A stretch of DNA of 64,000 bases, taken from contig JAIVFI010000037.1 of NCBI GenBank assembly GCA_025558095.1, positions 62,001 through 126,000 of the forward strand. The letters run 5' to 3'. The stretch comes from Hyaloraphidium curvatum (lineage: Eukaryota; Monoblepharomycota; Hyaloraphidiomycetes; Hyaloraphidiales; Hyaloraphidiaceae). Of this stretch, positions 11,801 through 22,068 are shown piece after piece. Below the pieces are notes generated by a model. That model did not search any database, was not told the origin of the DNA, and saw only the letters and a list, made by a program, of their open reading frames with translations. Numbering within the stretch: position 1 is the first letter of the stretch; each line of letters starts with the position of its first letter. The translations under genes were made by a program, and so were the position numbers.

Positions 11801-12064
11801 AGTCGAACAGTGTGAGCAAGGAGAATTGGAGGGTGGCGCTTTCAGATTTCTCCTTGTTTGAACGTCGAGATCTGCGGTTTGGGCGGCGCGAAGGCGGCGC
11901 ACGAAGTACTGTTGTTCCCTGGCTCCTGCTCTTCCGCCTATTCCCTCGTCCGGTGGCGCGTATTGAGGGCCTCCCGCTGCCTTTTGCCTGTTGTTAACGG
12001 CCATTCACGACGCCGTCGGCCGGAGGACGCGCACGACGGCCCTTTGGGGTTCCTGTTGCTGAGG

Positions 12065-13341
12065 ATGGAGAATGGCCATGATTTCGAGGACATGTCGATG
12101 GCAACGGACGCGGAGCTGGATCAGATGCTCGGGGAGGCTCTCGGCTTGCCACCTGGAGGCATTCCGGGGCTCTCGGACGCTCCAGTCCTCATGAAGGGGG
12201 ACGCGTTGCTCGCTGGCCCCGACTCTTCCGTCATGCTCGACGACCTACAGCAGCTTCAGAATCAGTTGCTAGCGCTCCAACCGCAGCCCAATGCACGGAC
12301 GGTCGGATCTTCGCAAATGATCCGCGGCGACCCAAACATAGGAGCGGGGACGCGATTGGGACCGGCAGCACCGATTATGGAACAGAACTTCTTGGCCCCG
12401 CCGAAGCAGACCTACGGGCATCAGTCTGGGACGGGCTTGGCGGGCCAAGCCTCCGCCGGGGGCATTTGGGCCGGGAAACTGGCAACCGCCCAGGGCGCTT
12501 TCGCCAACGTCCTCGCCCGGGTCTTGATTACCAAGGACCGACCGGCTCCTGCTTTGGAAGAGTAGTGGGTAAACATTTGCGGCGTATACTGTCCGACAAG
12601 TTGACGAGAGTCGCCCTCAGTGTCCTCCAGCGCTGGCCAACGTCCAACATTCTGCAGATCACCTCCTTCCACGCGGTCAACTCGAGCGACCTTCAGCTTC
12701 TCATCTCTAGAACTCAGTGTCCTCTGTTAGAGCTTGTTCCTATGTTCTCCAGTGCCGGTGATCTGCCTTCTGACGTGGATCCGGCATCGCCGAGGCAAGC
12801 CTGGGAACAGTTTCAAAACGAGATGATGAACGGACGTCTGGTGAGAACCACTGTGTTGGGCACCTTGTTGCTTCGCTTACTTCTGTCCCGCCAGATCGCG
12901 GTTGTTCCTTTCCCCGGCTCGATGTCGAGGACGCCGGAGGGTCTCGTGCTCTTTGCGCAACCCAACCGGATCTTTGCGGGTTGCTTTGTTGGACCTCGTT
13001 ACGCTCCTTTGCCGCACCTTGTGGGACCGAGCGTTCTTTTGAACTTCCAGCAGGCGCAGCAGCGCCTTCTTTCGCAGATGGGCGGACCGGGTCCGCGGCG
13101 TACCAACTCGCTGCCCGACGAACGGACCATCGGGCCCGCGGAACCGCGGTTCGCACCTCCGAACCCTTCAGCTCTAGCGATTCCGCGTCAGAACACTTCC
13201 CAGAGTGCTGCGGAAGCGACGATCGCGAACGATCTTCTCGCGGACTCGGACCTGGCGGTCGTCATCCGTAGCTGGCCTTCGCTCTCTTATGAGACAAAGG
13301 CCGCGATTCTCGCTGTTGTAAGGGCTGCTGGTGGCCGGTAA
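12065..13341 (+). CDS. possible Med25 ACID/SPOC-like protein
   Basis: Three exons, join(12065..12561, 12621..12840, 12895..13341), 387 aa. The second intron (54 bp) has no stop and a length divisible by three, so its retention would only insert 18 residues. The N-terminal 130 residues are acidic then Gln/Pro-rich, and the C-terminal 110 are Pro/Arg-rich with a helical tail. The middle looks like one beta-barrel domain: IWAGKLAT, a strand RVLITKDRP, ALEDVLQRWP, then LIAVVPFPGSMSRTPEGLVL and FAQPNRIFAGCFV. The order W-x-G-x-L / GxxxxFP / LxxFxxxxxxFxG resembles the activator-binding ACID domain of Mediator subunit 25 and the related SPOC fold. This is resemblance by eye only. A co-activator role is inference. 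Confidence 0.4.
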
Positions 13342-13422
13342 TCGGAATGCTTGGACTCGTGGTTCCGTTCGCGGAGGGACCGGGGCTGTGCACTTCAGAC
13401 CGCCACGCAAGCCACTTAGAAG

Positions 13423-13674
13423 ATGTCGTCCTCCGGCGCCGGAGGCTCTTCCGCGTCCTCCGACAAGGAGACCAAACCGCAGAAAGACGGCGGCAAGGAG
13501 CCCTACAACCCAAAGACGGACCCGTCGTCGCCGGAGTTTGATTTGGACGCTGTGCCTCCTCCGCCTCCCGGTGGCCTCCCCATCGACAAGCTGGTCGTGG
13601 AGCCCGCGTTGTTCACCGGCGGCATGCCCGGCATTATGAGCAAAGGCTCGAACGCCAAGAAGGACAAACATTGA
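13423..13674 (+). CDS. small hypothetical protein
   Basis: An 83-aa open frame that begins 81 bp after the previous stop codon. The protein is hydrophilic and probably disordered, with a Ser/Gly/Lys start, a Pro run (VPPPPPGGLPIDKL), and the end MSKGSNAKKDKH. Its composition is more ordered than the shadow frames around it, and it has a good ATG context (AAGATGTCG). Family not recognised. It could also be a 3'-terminal exon of a longer transcript. Confidence 0.4.
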   Translation: MSSSGAGGSSASSDKETKPQKDGGKEPYNPKTDPSSPEFDLDAVPPPPPGGLPIDKLVVEPALFTGGMPGIMSKGSNAKKDKH

Positions 13675-14014
13675 GAGGGACACTTGCTCTCACGGACCCA
13701 GATAGCGCGCTGTCACGCGGAGCGCCGCAGAGACTTCTTCGGACACGGGCATGCTTGGCTGCCGATAGACATCTTCTCTTTGGTGTACTTTCTCTTGCAT
13801 CTCTAGATCAGACTTGCTCGCGGGAAGTGCTTCGCGGGACGCGCAGTGTAGGTGCGGTCCACAAGCACACAGTACAAGCCGGTCGCGACAGCGCGTCAAT
13901 GGCGGCCAGAGATGGTACAGCGGTCGACGGCCGGTGATAGCATCGTCTGAAGCATCGGCGTATGGTGGACGGCTCGGCCGTTGGAGACCGTGCCGAGGCC
14001 CTTCAGCCTCGGAC
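13675..14014. other. intergenic, no gene recognised
   Basis: 340 bp between the small ORF and the PIN-like gene. The frame of the downstream gene is open back to 13814 but has no family-like content there, so I treat it as leader sequence. Confidence 0.4.
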
Positions 14015-15166
14015 ATGTGCGCGCTTGTTCCCCTGGGAAGAGTCGCTGCCCGGTCCCAACGACTACCGGCAGAGCCATTCCGCCCCTGGTTTCGATGGCG
14101 GCGAACACTTTCCGTCGTGACGAAGGAGCCTGCAGCTGTGCCGGAGGGTCCCAAGCGGCTCTTCGTGGACGGCATGAACTTGGCGTGTTCCTTCTTCCCC
14201 TCCTCACACCATTTCCACCTCCTGACCGCCTTCCGAAAGATCCGACGTTTTTCTCTGGCATGCGCCGCGTCGGGCTACGAACTGACCGTGTTCATCGATT
14301 CCGCACCCAAGGAGCGCGTTGCGGCTGGGAAGTTCGCCCGGAAGACGGCCAAGAGCATCCGAATCGGCGAGAAGAGGAACCCGATGGGGATGCCGTGCCT
14401 GTTGGGCGACATGTTCAGGGACTGCGGGGTCGAGGTTCGGTACGCGCTGGACGAGGAGGCGGACGGGACGCTGCTGGCCAGCGCCGTCGCCGAGGGCGCT
14501 GCCGTCCTGAGCGGGGACAGGGACTTCTACCGATTCGTGCTGGACGGTTCGCAGGTGCTACCCGTGGAAATCTTCCAGAACTATGTTTTCCTGGACGATG
14601 GGTTGGAGCTGGTGCCTTCGAGCCCACCGTCCAGGATGAAGACGCCCAGAACGCTCCGGATGCCTCCTGGTCGGACAGATCCCCTCTATTCCACCGGCTT
14701 CATTGAGTCACTTTTGAACACGAGGCGGTACATTCGCGGGGCGCCGACGCCGCTGCTGCGGCGAATCGGTCGGAATCCGCACTTGTCGGCCCTTCCATTG
14801 CGGCAGGCCGTTTACTCCCGGATCCTCGGTTCCGCAAGTGTGATCACGGAGGTCTTTCCCGAGTGGGATTCTTTGTCTGGCAAGGTCCAGTACCGGAGCC
14901 ACGACGTTGTGCCGGACCCGTCCCTCGACGCCCTCCTCGATCGGCCGAAAGAGGCCCTGGAGCACATCTTCCGGACGGAATCCCTGGCTTCGGAAAAGCC
15001 GGAAGATGTTTCCGAGCTGATGTGGGAGAATCACTTGTATTCCTTGCATGCTATCACGTTCGAACTGTGCAGCGTCGCGACGGGCAAGCCGATGTGGACC
15101 ATCTTCCAGGAGAACTGTGATCTGATGCGTTTCTACGGCGAGAACGGCTTCCTATCTCCGATGTAG
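14015..15166 (+). CDS. asteroid/PIN-like nuclease-fold protein
   Basis: Intronless, 383 aa from the ATG at 14015. The open frame extends further 5' but has lower quality there. The core resembles the XPG-type PIN domain of the asteroid / PPAR-gamma coactivator-like group: a first strand RLFVDGMNLACSFF with the leading Asp, a helix and strand ELTVFIDSAP, the acidic DEEADGTLLASAVAEGA segment, and AVLSGDRDFYRF with the two Asp that normally bind metal. The C-terminal half is helical. The first 40 residues are Arg-rich and lack acidic residues until KEPAAV, which could be a mitochondrial presequence. Nuclease activity is plausible but unproven, since asteroid relatives are often inactive. Confidence 0.65.
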   Translation: MCALVPLGRVAARSQRLPAEPFRPWFRWRRTLSVVTKEPAAVPEGPKRLFVDGMNLACSFFPSSHHFHLLTAFRKIRRFSLACAASGYELTVFIDSAPKERVAAGKFARKTAKSIRIGEKRNPMGMPCLLGDMFRDCGVEVRYALDEEADGTLLASAVAEGAAVLSGDRDFYRFVLDGSQVLPVEIFQNYVFLDDGLELVPSSPPSRMKTPRTLRMPPGRTDPLYSTGFIESLLNTRRYIRGAPTPLLRRIGRNPHLSALPLRQAVYSRILGSASVITEVFPEWDSLSGKVQYRSHDVVPDPSLDALLDRPKEALEHIFRTESLASEKPEDVSELMWENHLYSLHAITFELCSVATGKPMWTIFQENCDLMRFYGENGFLSPM

Positions 15167-15504
15167 CACTACTGCGCAATGACAGAGGTGTCCCCAGGCA
15201 ACTGACTCTGGTCAGAAAGGGACCGCTAGGAGGGCCGCCGCCGTCTCCCGACGACAAAAAAAGTCTCGAGACGGAAACCTCAAAAGGCTGCCGGCAGCCG
15301 CTCGTTAGCCCCTCGAGGCGCTTACGACTTGCCCTGCTTTCGGCGTCGCGGGCTCATCCGGTCGCTCTCGGCCTGCGCCACCGCGGGGCCGCCGCGGACG
15401 ACTTGGTCCCTCGCCCCGCGTCACCGCCCGCCGTTTTCTCGCCCCCTCGGACATCCTCTCCGCCTTGATTCCGCTCGACCTCGGCATTTCAAGTTTCGAA
15501 GACG

Positions 15505-17154
15505 ATGGCGTCCGTGGAAGCCGAGCTCGCGCAGCTCCGCGAGATGGTCCACGACCTCCAGCGGCGGCAGAGCCCCACCTACCAACCCGGCGACACGGGC
15601 TTCATCCTGATGAGCACGGCGCTCGTCATGCTCATGCTGCCCGGCCTGGGCTACTTCTATTCGGGCCTGGCGCGCGCCAAGAACGCCCTGTCGCTCATCT
15701 TCATCTGCTACCTCTCGATGGCGGTGACCGCGCTGCAGTGGTGGCTGTTTGGCTACTCGCTGGCCTTCTCGGCGTCGGGCAACCCCATCATCGGCAACTG
15801 CCAGTACTGCCTCCTCCGCGGAGTGTGGGGTGACATCCCCGCCGGCCTCATCTCGGTGAGGCGCACGGCGTCGCGCGAACTCCGGTCGGCCGTGCTGATC
15901 CCGGAGCACACCCGCAGGCCAACACCTTCCAGATCTTCCAGCTCATGTTTGCCAGCCTGACGGTCGCCCTCATCTTCGGGTCGGGAGCCGAACGGATCAG
16001 AGTCGTCCCCTCGGCCATCCTCATCTTCGTCTGGGTCACGGCAGTCTACTGCTTCATCGCCTTCTGGACCTGGAACCCCGACGGGTGGATGAAGAAGCTC
16101 GGCGTGTACGACTTTGCCGGCGGCAACGTGGTCGAGATCGCTTCCGGCTTCTCGGCGCTGGCCTACGCGTTTGTCGTCGGCAAGCGCCACGGCGAGTCAC
16201 ACGAGTTCAAGCCGCATTCGGTCTCCAACGTCGCCCTGGGCACCGCCATGCTCTGGTTCGGATGGTTCGGGTTCAACGGCGGCTCCGCCCTCGGCGCCAA
16301 CGACCGCGCCACCATCTCGATCGCCAACACCCACTTCGCAGCCTGCGCCGGTGGCCTCGTTTGGTGGGCAGGATCGGACGCGGGCTTGCCCCCCGTGATC
16401 TCACTGACGAGTTCGCTTTCCAGGGCCGTCCTCGACTACCGCAAGAACCGCAAGTGGTCCATGATCGGGTTCTGCTCCGGCGCCGTCTCGGGCCTGGTTG
16501 CCATCACCCCCGCCTGCGGCTTTGTGGGCATGCCGGCCGCCTTTGCCGTCGGCGCGCTGGCCGGTCTGGGATGCCACTTCTCCTGCGACCTGAAGCACTA
16601 CCTCGGATACGACGACGCTCTCGACGTCTTTGGCGTCCACGGCGTCGGCGGCCTGATCGGCACCTTCCTCACCGGCGTTTTTGCCGAACAGTCCGTCGCC
16701 GCGCTCGACGGCGCCGTCATCGCAGGCGGCTGGGTAAACCTGCACTGGTGCGTGGCGCTCGGTGGCCTGTCTGGATCGCCTGCCTCATGCGCCACACGAC
16801 CACAGGATCCAAGTCCCCATCCAGCTCGCCGGCATGGCCGCCACCGCCGCCTGGTCGTTCGTCATCACCTTCGGCCTCTGCTGGGTGATGAACAAGATCC
16901 CCGGCCTGCACCTCCGCCTGGACCGGGAGCACGAGGAGCTCGGCATCGACCAGACCGAGATGGGCGAGGTTGCTTTCGATTACATGGAGTCTCTGAGCAA
17001 CACGCAGGAGTTTGGGTGGAGCCCGGCGCCCAAGACGGCAAAGAACCTCAAGGTGCCGAGCGAGGTGGTGGTGCAGGGGATCGAGCTGGCGGGGAGCGAG
17101 TCGGCGGCGAACGACGCGGCGTCGGGGAGCAGCTCGACGAGGCCGGCGATCTGA
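15505..17154 (+). CDS. ammonium transporter (AMT/MEP family)
   Basis: Four exons, join(15505..15855, 15918..16363, 16424..16747, 16806..17154), 489 aa, with introns of 62, 60 and 58 bp. Membrane ammonium channel of the Amt/Mep/Rh superfamily with about 11 helices. Family signatures: PGLGYFYSGLARAKNALS, GSGAERIRVVPS, the DFAGGNVVEIASG pore segment, MLWFGWFGFNGGSALGAND and DVFGVHGVGGLIGTFLTG. The second twin-His residue is present (VFGVHG), but the first is Glu at residue 190 (VVE), the replacement known from fungal Mep1/Mep3. The C-terminal tail carries the usual GLHLRLDREHEELGIDQTEMGE trans-activating segment and then a short Ser/Ala tail. It would feed nitrogen into the cell, like the amino-acid permease and D-amino-acid oxidase elsewhere in the window. 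Confidence 0.95.
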
Positions 17155-17831
17155 TCGGGACGGGGGAGCTCTGGGAAGGGAGTGGGGACGGGGAAAACAC
17201 TTTATTGCACGGACACAGCCTGAAAAACGATGATGTATCGATTGTACAGAATCCGGGGAAGCCGATCCACCGCCCGAACCTTTGCTGTCCTCGTCCTCGG
17301 CCTCGTCGTGCATCGGCCTTTTTCGGAGCGGAACAAATCAGGCCGTTCGATGAAGACCAGCAACACAGCGTGCTCTCTCCGCGATTCGGAGACCAGCAAA
17401 TCAACCGTCCCAACGTTTTCCAGAAGATCTGGAGACCAGCAATCAACCGCCACGCTTTTCCAGAATGTGAGGGAGCGGGAGTGGAGCGGCTGCACGAGGC
17501 TCACTCGGCAGCTCCGGATTTACCCACCACTCCCGCGCCGGCTCGAAAGAGGGTCCCTTGCTCGCTCGCCGCGCATCCGGTTGCAACGGTAACCACACGG
17601 CCATTGAGCTGAATGGTTCCCGGCTGACTGGGCAGGATGCCCGACGCTACCGAGGTGAATTGAGTGAGGGGTGTAGGAAAGCCGCGTGAGTGACGTCTTG
17701 CAGGCTGTGCGGGACCGGCAAGCGGCGCGGGAGCGGTACAGCACCCAGCAACCGCTCCATTGCGGAAGAATATAAGAACACCGCGGCAGTCCGCGATCAG
17801 TTCAAGCTCGCAGTCGCGACTGTCGATCGAA
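17155..17831. other. intergenic, AT-richer, with a short repeat
   Basis: 677 bp between the ammonium transporter stop and the first kinase gene. It includes the likely 3' UTR and an imperfect direct repeat at 17388-17466 (listed separately). No gene recognised. Confidence 0.45.
17388..17466 (+). repeat. imperfect tandem direct repeat, two units
   Basis: Unit 1 (17388-17430) and unit 2 (17431-17466) both start GGAGACCAGC, continue AATCAACCG, and end with a TTTTCCAGAA block, with a few differences and indels. A weaker third copy of the start (GAAGACCAGCAACACA) lies at about 17352. Non-coding as far as I can see. Confidence 0.7.
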
Positions 17832-18950
17832 ATGTCCTCCGCGTCGAGTTCGTGCAGCGCGCCGCCCTCCTCCCCCCCTCCGCCCGCCGTGGGTCCCTGG
17901 CAGCTCGAGGGCCGCCTCGGCTCCGGCAGCTTCGGCCAGGTGTTTTCTGCGCGCCATGCCGCCACCGGCGAGCGCGTCGCGGTCAAGCGCTGCTGCAGAT
18001 TCGCGCCCGAGACGGCCGCGGAGGTCAACGCGCTCCGTGCCCTGAAGGGACACCCCAGCGTGGTCCGGCTGCTGGACGTCGTTCACGTGCGCGAGTCGAC
18101 GTACATCGTCGAGGAGCTCGTCGACGGCCCCGACCTGTTCGACTTTGTTCAGCTGCACGGCGGCGCGGTGCCCGCGGCGGTCGCAAAGGACGTCGCGCGG
18201 CAGCTGCTGGACGCCCTCCGCTTCGTGCACTCGCGCGGCTTCCTGCACCGCGACGTCAAGCTCGAGAACGTCGTCGTCGCCAAGGACGGCCGCGTCAAGC
18301 TCGTGGACTTTGGCCTCGCCGCCCCGTTCGACCGCTCGTCGCGCTTCACCGGCGCCGCGGGCTCGGTGCGCTACGCCGCCCCGACCGTGCTCGAGAGCGC
18401 CGTGCGCGGCGTGCCTTACGGCGCCGACGGCGGATTCGTGGACACCTACTCGACCGGCGTCGTCGTCTTTGGCCTCCTCTGCGGCGTCTGGCCGTTCCTG
18501 TCGTCAACCGTCGAGGGCCTCTGGGACGAGGTCCTGGCCAGCTACTCCCCCACCGGCGAGTTCTCCCTCCCCTTCCCCTCGGGCTGCGCGGTCGACCCCC
18601 TGGCCAAGCACTTCGTCCGCCACCTGATGGACTGCCGCGTGCGGAGCACGGCCGAGGCCGCGCTGCAGCACCCCTGGCTGGCCGATGAGACGGCCTGCGA
18701 TCCCGCGCCGGCAGAGGCGCAGGGCGCGGTGCTCAAGAAGGACGCGTCGGCGGGGGTCGAGGGGCTGCCGAAGCTGAGCTCGCGGCGGAAGGACAAGAGC
18801 CCCGTGGCGTGGTTGAGAAGGGCTTTTGGGAGGGGCAAGCCCCCGGCCGAGGAGGAGGATGCGAGGCCGGACCTGAGCCTGACGCTAGCCGTGCCGCCGG
18901 TGCCGCCGCCGAAGCCGGCGAGGATGAAGGGTGTGGCCGTCGGCGGTTGA
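17832..18950 (+). CDS. atypical Ser/Thr protein kinase (APE to APT)
   Basis: Intronless, 372 aa from the ATG at 17832. The kinase domain spans residues ~20-280: glycine loop GRLGSGSFGQVF, VAVK lysine, HRDVKLEN catalytic loop, DFGLA metal site and a terminal MDCRVRSTAEAALQHPWL helix with the conserved Arg. Two departures stand out. The APE motif is APT (GSVRYAAPTVLE), losing the Glu that normally pairs with that Arg, and the DxWSxG motif is DTYSTG. The tail of ~90 residues is Lys/Arg- then Pro-rich (PPVPPPKP). Its closest relative in the window is the kinase at 25.5 kb, which shares the APT change. The catalytic Lys, Asp and DFG are intact, so it may be active. The fold is CAMK/SNF1-like, but I cannot assign a subfamily. 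Confidence 0.85.
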   Translation: MSSASSSCSAPPSSPPPPAVGPWQLEGRLGSGSFGQVFSARHAATGERVAVKRCCRFAPETAAEVNALRALKGHPSVVRLLDVVHVRESTYIVEELVDGPDLFDFVQLHGGAVPAAVAKDVARQLLDALRFVHSRGFLHRDVKLENVVVAKDGRVKLVDFGLAAPFDRSSRFTGAAGSVRYAAPTVLESAVRGVPYGADGGFVDTYSTGVVVFGLLCGVWPFLSSTVEGLWDEVLASYSPTGEFSLPFPSGCAVDPLAKHFVRHLMDCRVRSTAEAALQHPWLADETACDPAPAEAQGAVLKKDASAGVEGLPKLSSRRKDKSPVAWLRRAFGRGKPPAEEEDARPDLSLTLAVPPVPPPKPARMKGVAVGG

Positions 18951-19104
18951 TCGGAGTGAATTTGGGGGTGAAGAAGCTGAAAAAGCGCAGCAGCGCAAAC
19001 ATTGATAATGTACATTTGATGGATTCCATTCAATTGAATTTGGATGATGCAGCTACGTTCTTCGGAAACGGACGTCGCGCATAGCGAGCAACTACCTTAA
19101 ATCA

Positions 19105-19500
19105 ATGTCGCGGTTCCGCAAGCTCACTCCGCGAATTGCTGTCACGGATCTCGAACGCGCTCTAGGATTCTACTGCCAGGTCCTAGACTTCCGGGCGGTC
19201 ACCCTCTGGCCCAAGGAGTCCCCAATGTTCGCCATCATCGAGCGCGACGGGGTCAGCATTGGGCTCTATGTCCCCGACAGCGGCCACGGCCGGCCCGGCG
19301 TGCCGGGCGCGACGGAGCTGCATTTTGACGTCGAGAACGCAACGGAACTGCACGATGCGCTGGTCGGACGCGTCGCCGTCGAATGGGGGCCGGAGGTTTA
19401 CTTCTACCATCGACGGGAGTTCGCCTGTCGCGATCCTGACGGCCACCTCGTCATCTTCAGCGAGGAGACCGACGACCCAGTGACAAGCCCCGAGCACTGA
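19105..19500 (+). CDS. VOC/glyoxalase-fold protein
   Basis: Intronless, 131 aa. Vicinal-oxygen-chelate superfamily (glyoxalase I / bleomycin-resistance type). Two beta-alpha-beta-beta-beta modules are visible. The first runs RIAVTDLERALGFYCQVLDF and AIIERDGVSIGLYVPD. The second runs ELHFDVENATELHDAL and FACRDPDGHLVIFSEE, the latter being the family's near-universal C-terminal strand motif. Such single-domain proteins often bind or degrade small electrophiles. The substrate cannot be predicted, and the first metal ligand position is not a clear His. Lack of introns and bacterial-like length would fit a transferred gene, but that is only suggestive. Confidence 0.82.
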   Translation: MSRFRKLTPRIAVTDLERALGFYCQVLDFRAVTLWPKESPMFAIIERDGVSIGLYVPDSGHGRPGVPGATELHFDVENATELHDALVGRVAVEWGPEVYFYHRREFACRDPDGHLVIFSEETDDPVTSPEH

Positions 19501-19671
19501 CCCAATGCTAACTCAATGCAAGGCATGGGAACTCGATTCGCTGCCCGGCCTCGCCCGGGCATGTCGGAAGCAGCCTTGCCCTCGCCATGTCTGTGCGCAG
19601 TTGATGACGAGGCCGAGCGGGCGGTGGCAGTACCGGCATGAACAGATGTTAGATGTGGGATTCGATTAGTA

Positions 19672-20454
19672 GATTGGACGACGGCCAGCAGGTATCCCGG
19701 CCTCGATCGCCTTGAGGGCAACTGGTCGCATGGCACCACGCTTGCCGACGTGATCGCGCGCTGCCTTTCCACCCTGGCTCAGGCGGCACCTGCCGAGACG
19801 TGGGACGCGCAGCACGGCACGGACGCCACGGCGTTCGAGCGCGTCGCGGGGATGCTGTTCTCGCGTCGGTGCAACAGCCAAGGCCACGCCCGCGGAAAGA
19901 CCATCATCGAAGTGCTGGGGCTCGACTCGCTGCGCGAGCCCCCGATCACGGAGCTCTACTCGGTGGGTTGACCTGCAGCTAGTGGTGGCCGCTCTCTGTC
20001 CCCCGTGGGAACGTCTGATCGGCCTTGGCAAGGTTTTTCCCACCAGGTCGTGCAGCGCCAGCAGCTCCAATCTCTCCGCTCCATAGCCGACGCCGCAGGC
20101 GAGCCCGACAAGATCGCTGGGGTGCGGCCGCATGCCACGCGGTACCGGATGGAAGCCGCGGGGGACCAGTTCGGCATGTCGGACCTGATGGATTCCGTAG
20201 AAGACATCAAGGCCCGGCTCTGCACCTCTTGCTCGAAGCCCGATGCCGGGCTGAGGTGCTCGCGTTGCAGGAAGACGAGGTACTGCGATGCGGAGTGGTG
20301 GGTGCTCCCGTTTTGATGTTCCGAATAACGAAACGCGCTGACGGTTCAAATTGCCGTTGCCAGCCAGCGAAAGCACTGGCCCGAGCACAAGAAGCACTGC
20401 GTGAGGGTGGTCGACAGGTCGAAGAAGGTGTTCACGGCGCAGGCGAACAAGTGA
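19672..20454 (+). CDS. MYND zinc-finger protein, 5' end unresolved
   Basis: Resolved exons are up to 19962, 20047..20297 and 20364..20454, with introns of 84 and 66 bp. The last two exons rebuild a full MYND finger: CTSCSKPDAGLRCSRC, then RYCDAEC, then QRKHWPEHKKHC, with the intron splitting the sixth Cys codon. The protein ends 15 residues later. The first exon is open from about 19642 but has no in-frame ATG before LADVIARCLSTLAQ. A start in an upstream exon (an ATG at 19561 reads MSEAALPSPC) or at MLFSRRCNS (19852) is possible. MYND fingers bind proline-rich partners. This is one of several MYND loci in the window. Confidence 0.7.
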
Positions 20455-20534
20455 GGAAGCAGGTGGAAAAGTATGTACGATTCGACGAGCGGTATTGACG
20501 ACTCCAAGAGTGTGCCGCTGCAGGGGCTGCTCAT

Positions 20535-21847
20535 CTAGCGTGCGGCCTCTTTGATTCGCAGCAGCTCACGCGCTACCTCGGCCATCGTCGGCCGGTCGCC
20601 CATGTCGTCCATCCAGCACGACTCCACCAGCGACCAAAGGGCATCAGGCACGCCAGAAGGCCTCGGCGGGCGCTTGCCACTGAAGATGGCGTTGCTGAGC
20701 TAAGCGGAGACGACGGGCAGTTGGAATGTTGGGTCCGGCGGGGGAAACAGGATGGTTTTCTCCTCCTTGATTCTCGCAGCGCGCTTTCCTTTTCCTTCTC
20801 GGCAAGCAGCCTGGAACAGCTTCTGCTCCTCCTTTGCCGCCACGTAGATGGGCAGCTTGTCGAGGCTCTCCCTGGCCGTGGATCCGGAGGTCGGTTCCTC
20901 GCCAGACGGCGCAGGAGGCTCCCGTGGCGGTCTTGGGACGGCCTGCAATCGAGCTTGATGCTGCTCAAGGATCTGCATGGCCGCTTTGATCGTTGCAGGA
21001 GCAAGATTGTCCGCGTCGGCCGGCGCGGGAGCCTCTCTCGGCAGGTCAACCAAGATGTCGTCGTTCTCCTCAGGATCAAGCAGGGTGGAGAACTGCGCAA
21101 GAATCTCTCCCTCCCCGTTCAGAATGGCTTGATCGAGGTCGTCGTCGAATGGGTACTCCTCAGTTTCGTCCCTCCCGGTCGGGGCGCTGCTGGCGGCCGC
21201 GCTTCTTCACCAACTCCGAGTTCTCCTCCGGTTCCAGGAGCTGGAGCAGATAGTCCGTGGACCTCAGATGTCGCCTGCGCAACAGGCGGCGGCCTGACCG
21301 CTTCTTCAGTCTTCCCGCCAACACCGAGTTGTCCGCCCGCGGCAGGTGCCTCCGCCGTGAGCAAATCGTCCGCGGCGGCCGTCCGCGGACCGACTGGCGC
21401 CGCTGGTTCTTCACGGTGTCCAAGCCCCCCTCCAGCGCCGGATGCCAGCCCCGAAAGCGCGCCGTTCTCGGGCGTTGCCAGCATCCCAAGCGCCGGCGCC
21501 GACTCCACACGAAGTTCGGGTTCCCCGCCGCCGACGGGAGCCGGCGCGGATAGCGCCGCATCTTCCAATGTTGGCTGCGGCTCGTCCTCCTCGGATTCGG
21601 GCTCCTGGTTGCGCGACAGCAACCCGTCCGTCCTCTGCTGCGTCGGATCCCTCTTCGAGCGGCGGTTGCCGCCTCGCGGTGGGCCGTGCCATTTCCCCTC
21701 GGCCTCCAACTGGCGCTGTCGCTCAGTTTTCTTCGGTGCCCCCCTGGTCTTCTTAGGGGATCCCCAGGACGTCGTCCGCGGCGGCGGGGCCGGGTCCGGC
21801 GGCGGCGACGGCTCTCTCTTCTTCCGACCACTCCCTGTCCCGCCCAT
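20535..21847 (-). CDS. uncertain minus-strand locus with orphan kinase C-tail
   Basis: Exon structure is not resolved. From 21847 an open frame reads MGGTGSGRKKREPSPPPDP and is basic, then Pro/Ala/Glu-rich. Further on, frames give DYLLQLLEPEENSE and then DETEEYPFDDDLDQAI..FSTLLDPEENDDILVDLP, two related LLxPEEN motifs, and an Ala/Gln-rich helical stretch to about 20760. After a TTAG acceptor-like site the final segment (20701-20535) reads LSNAIFSGKRPPRPSGVP, DALWSLVESCW and DRPTMAEVARELL. This is subdomain X-XI of a tyrosine-kinase-like kinase, similar to the tail of the receptor-like kinase at 31.4 kb. No other kinase motif precedes it. It could be one chimeric gene, two genes or a decaying locus. 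Confidence 0.35.
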
Positions 21848-22068
21848 CCTCGCCAGATAGATCTTCCGGCGAGGCTGACCGAGTTGGAAGCTTCTCCGGC
21901 GTCGCTATGTGGAGGTGGACGAGGAATTCGAAGAGAGGTTATCAATATAGCTTTCGGAGTTATCACAATAGCTTTCGGGCCGGGTTATCCCTATAGCTTT
22001 GCGGTGCTGGCATAGCATATAGACCCGATTTCGCTGCTCGGTCCCAAAGTGTCCCCACCAACTCGAGA

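Noticed and set aside
19105-19500. Claiming horizontal transfer for the VOC protein
   Set aside because: Intronless and bacterial-like in size, but base composition matches its neighbours and several clearly native genes here are also intronless.
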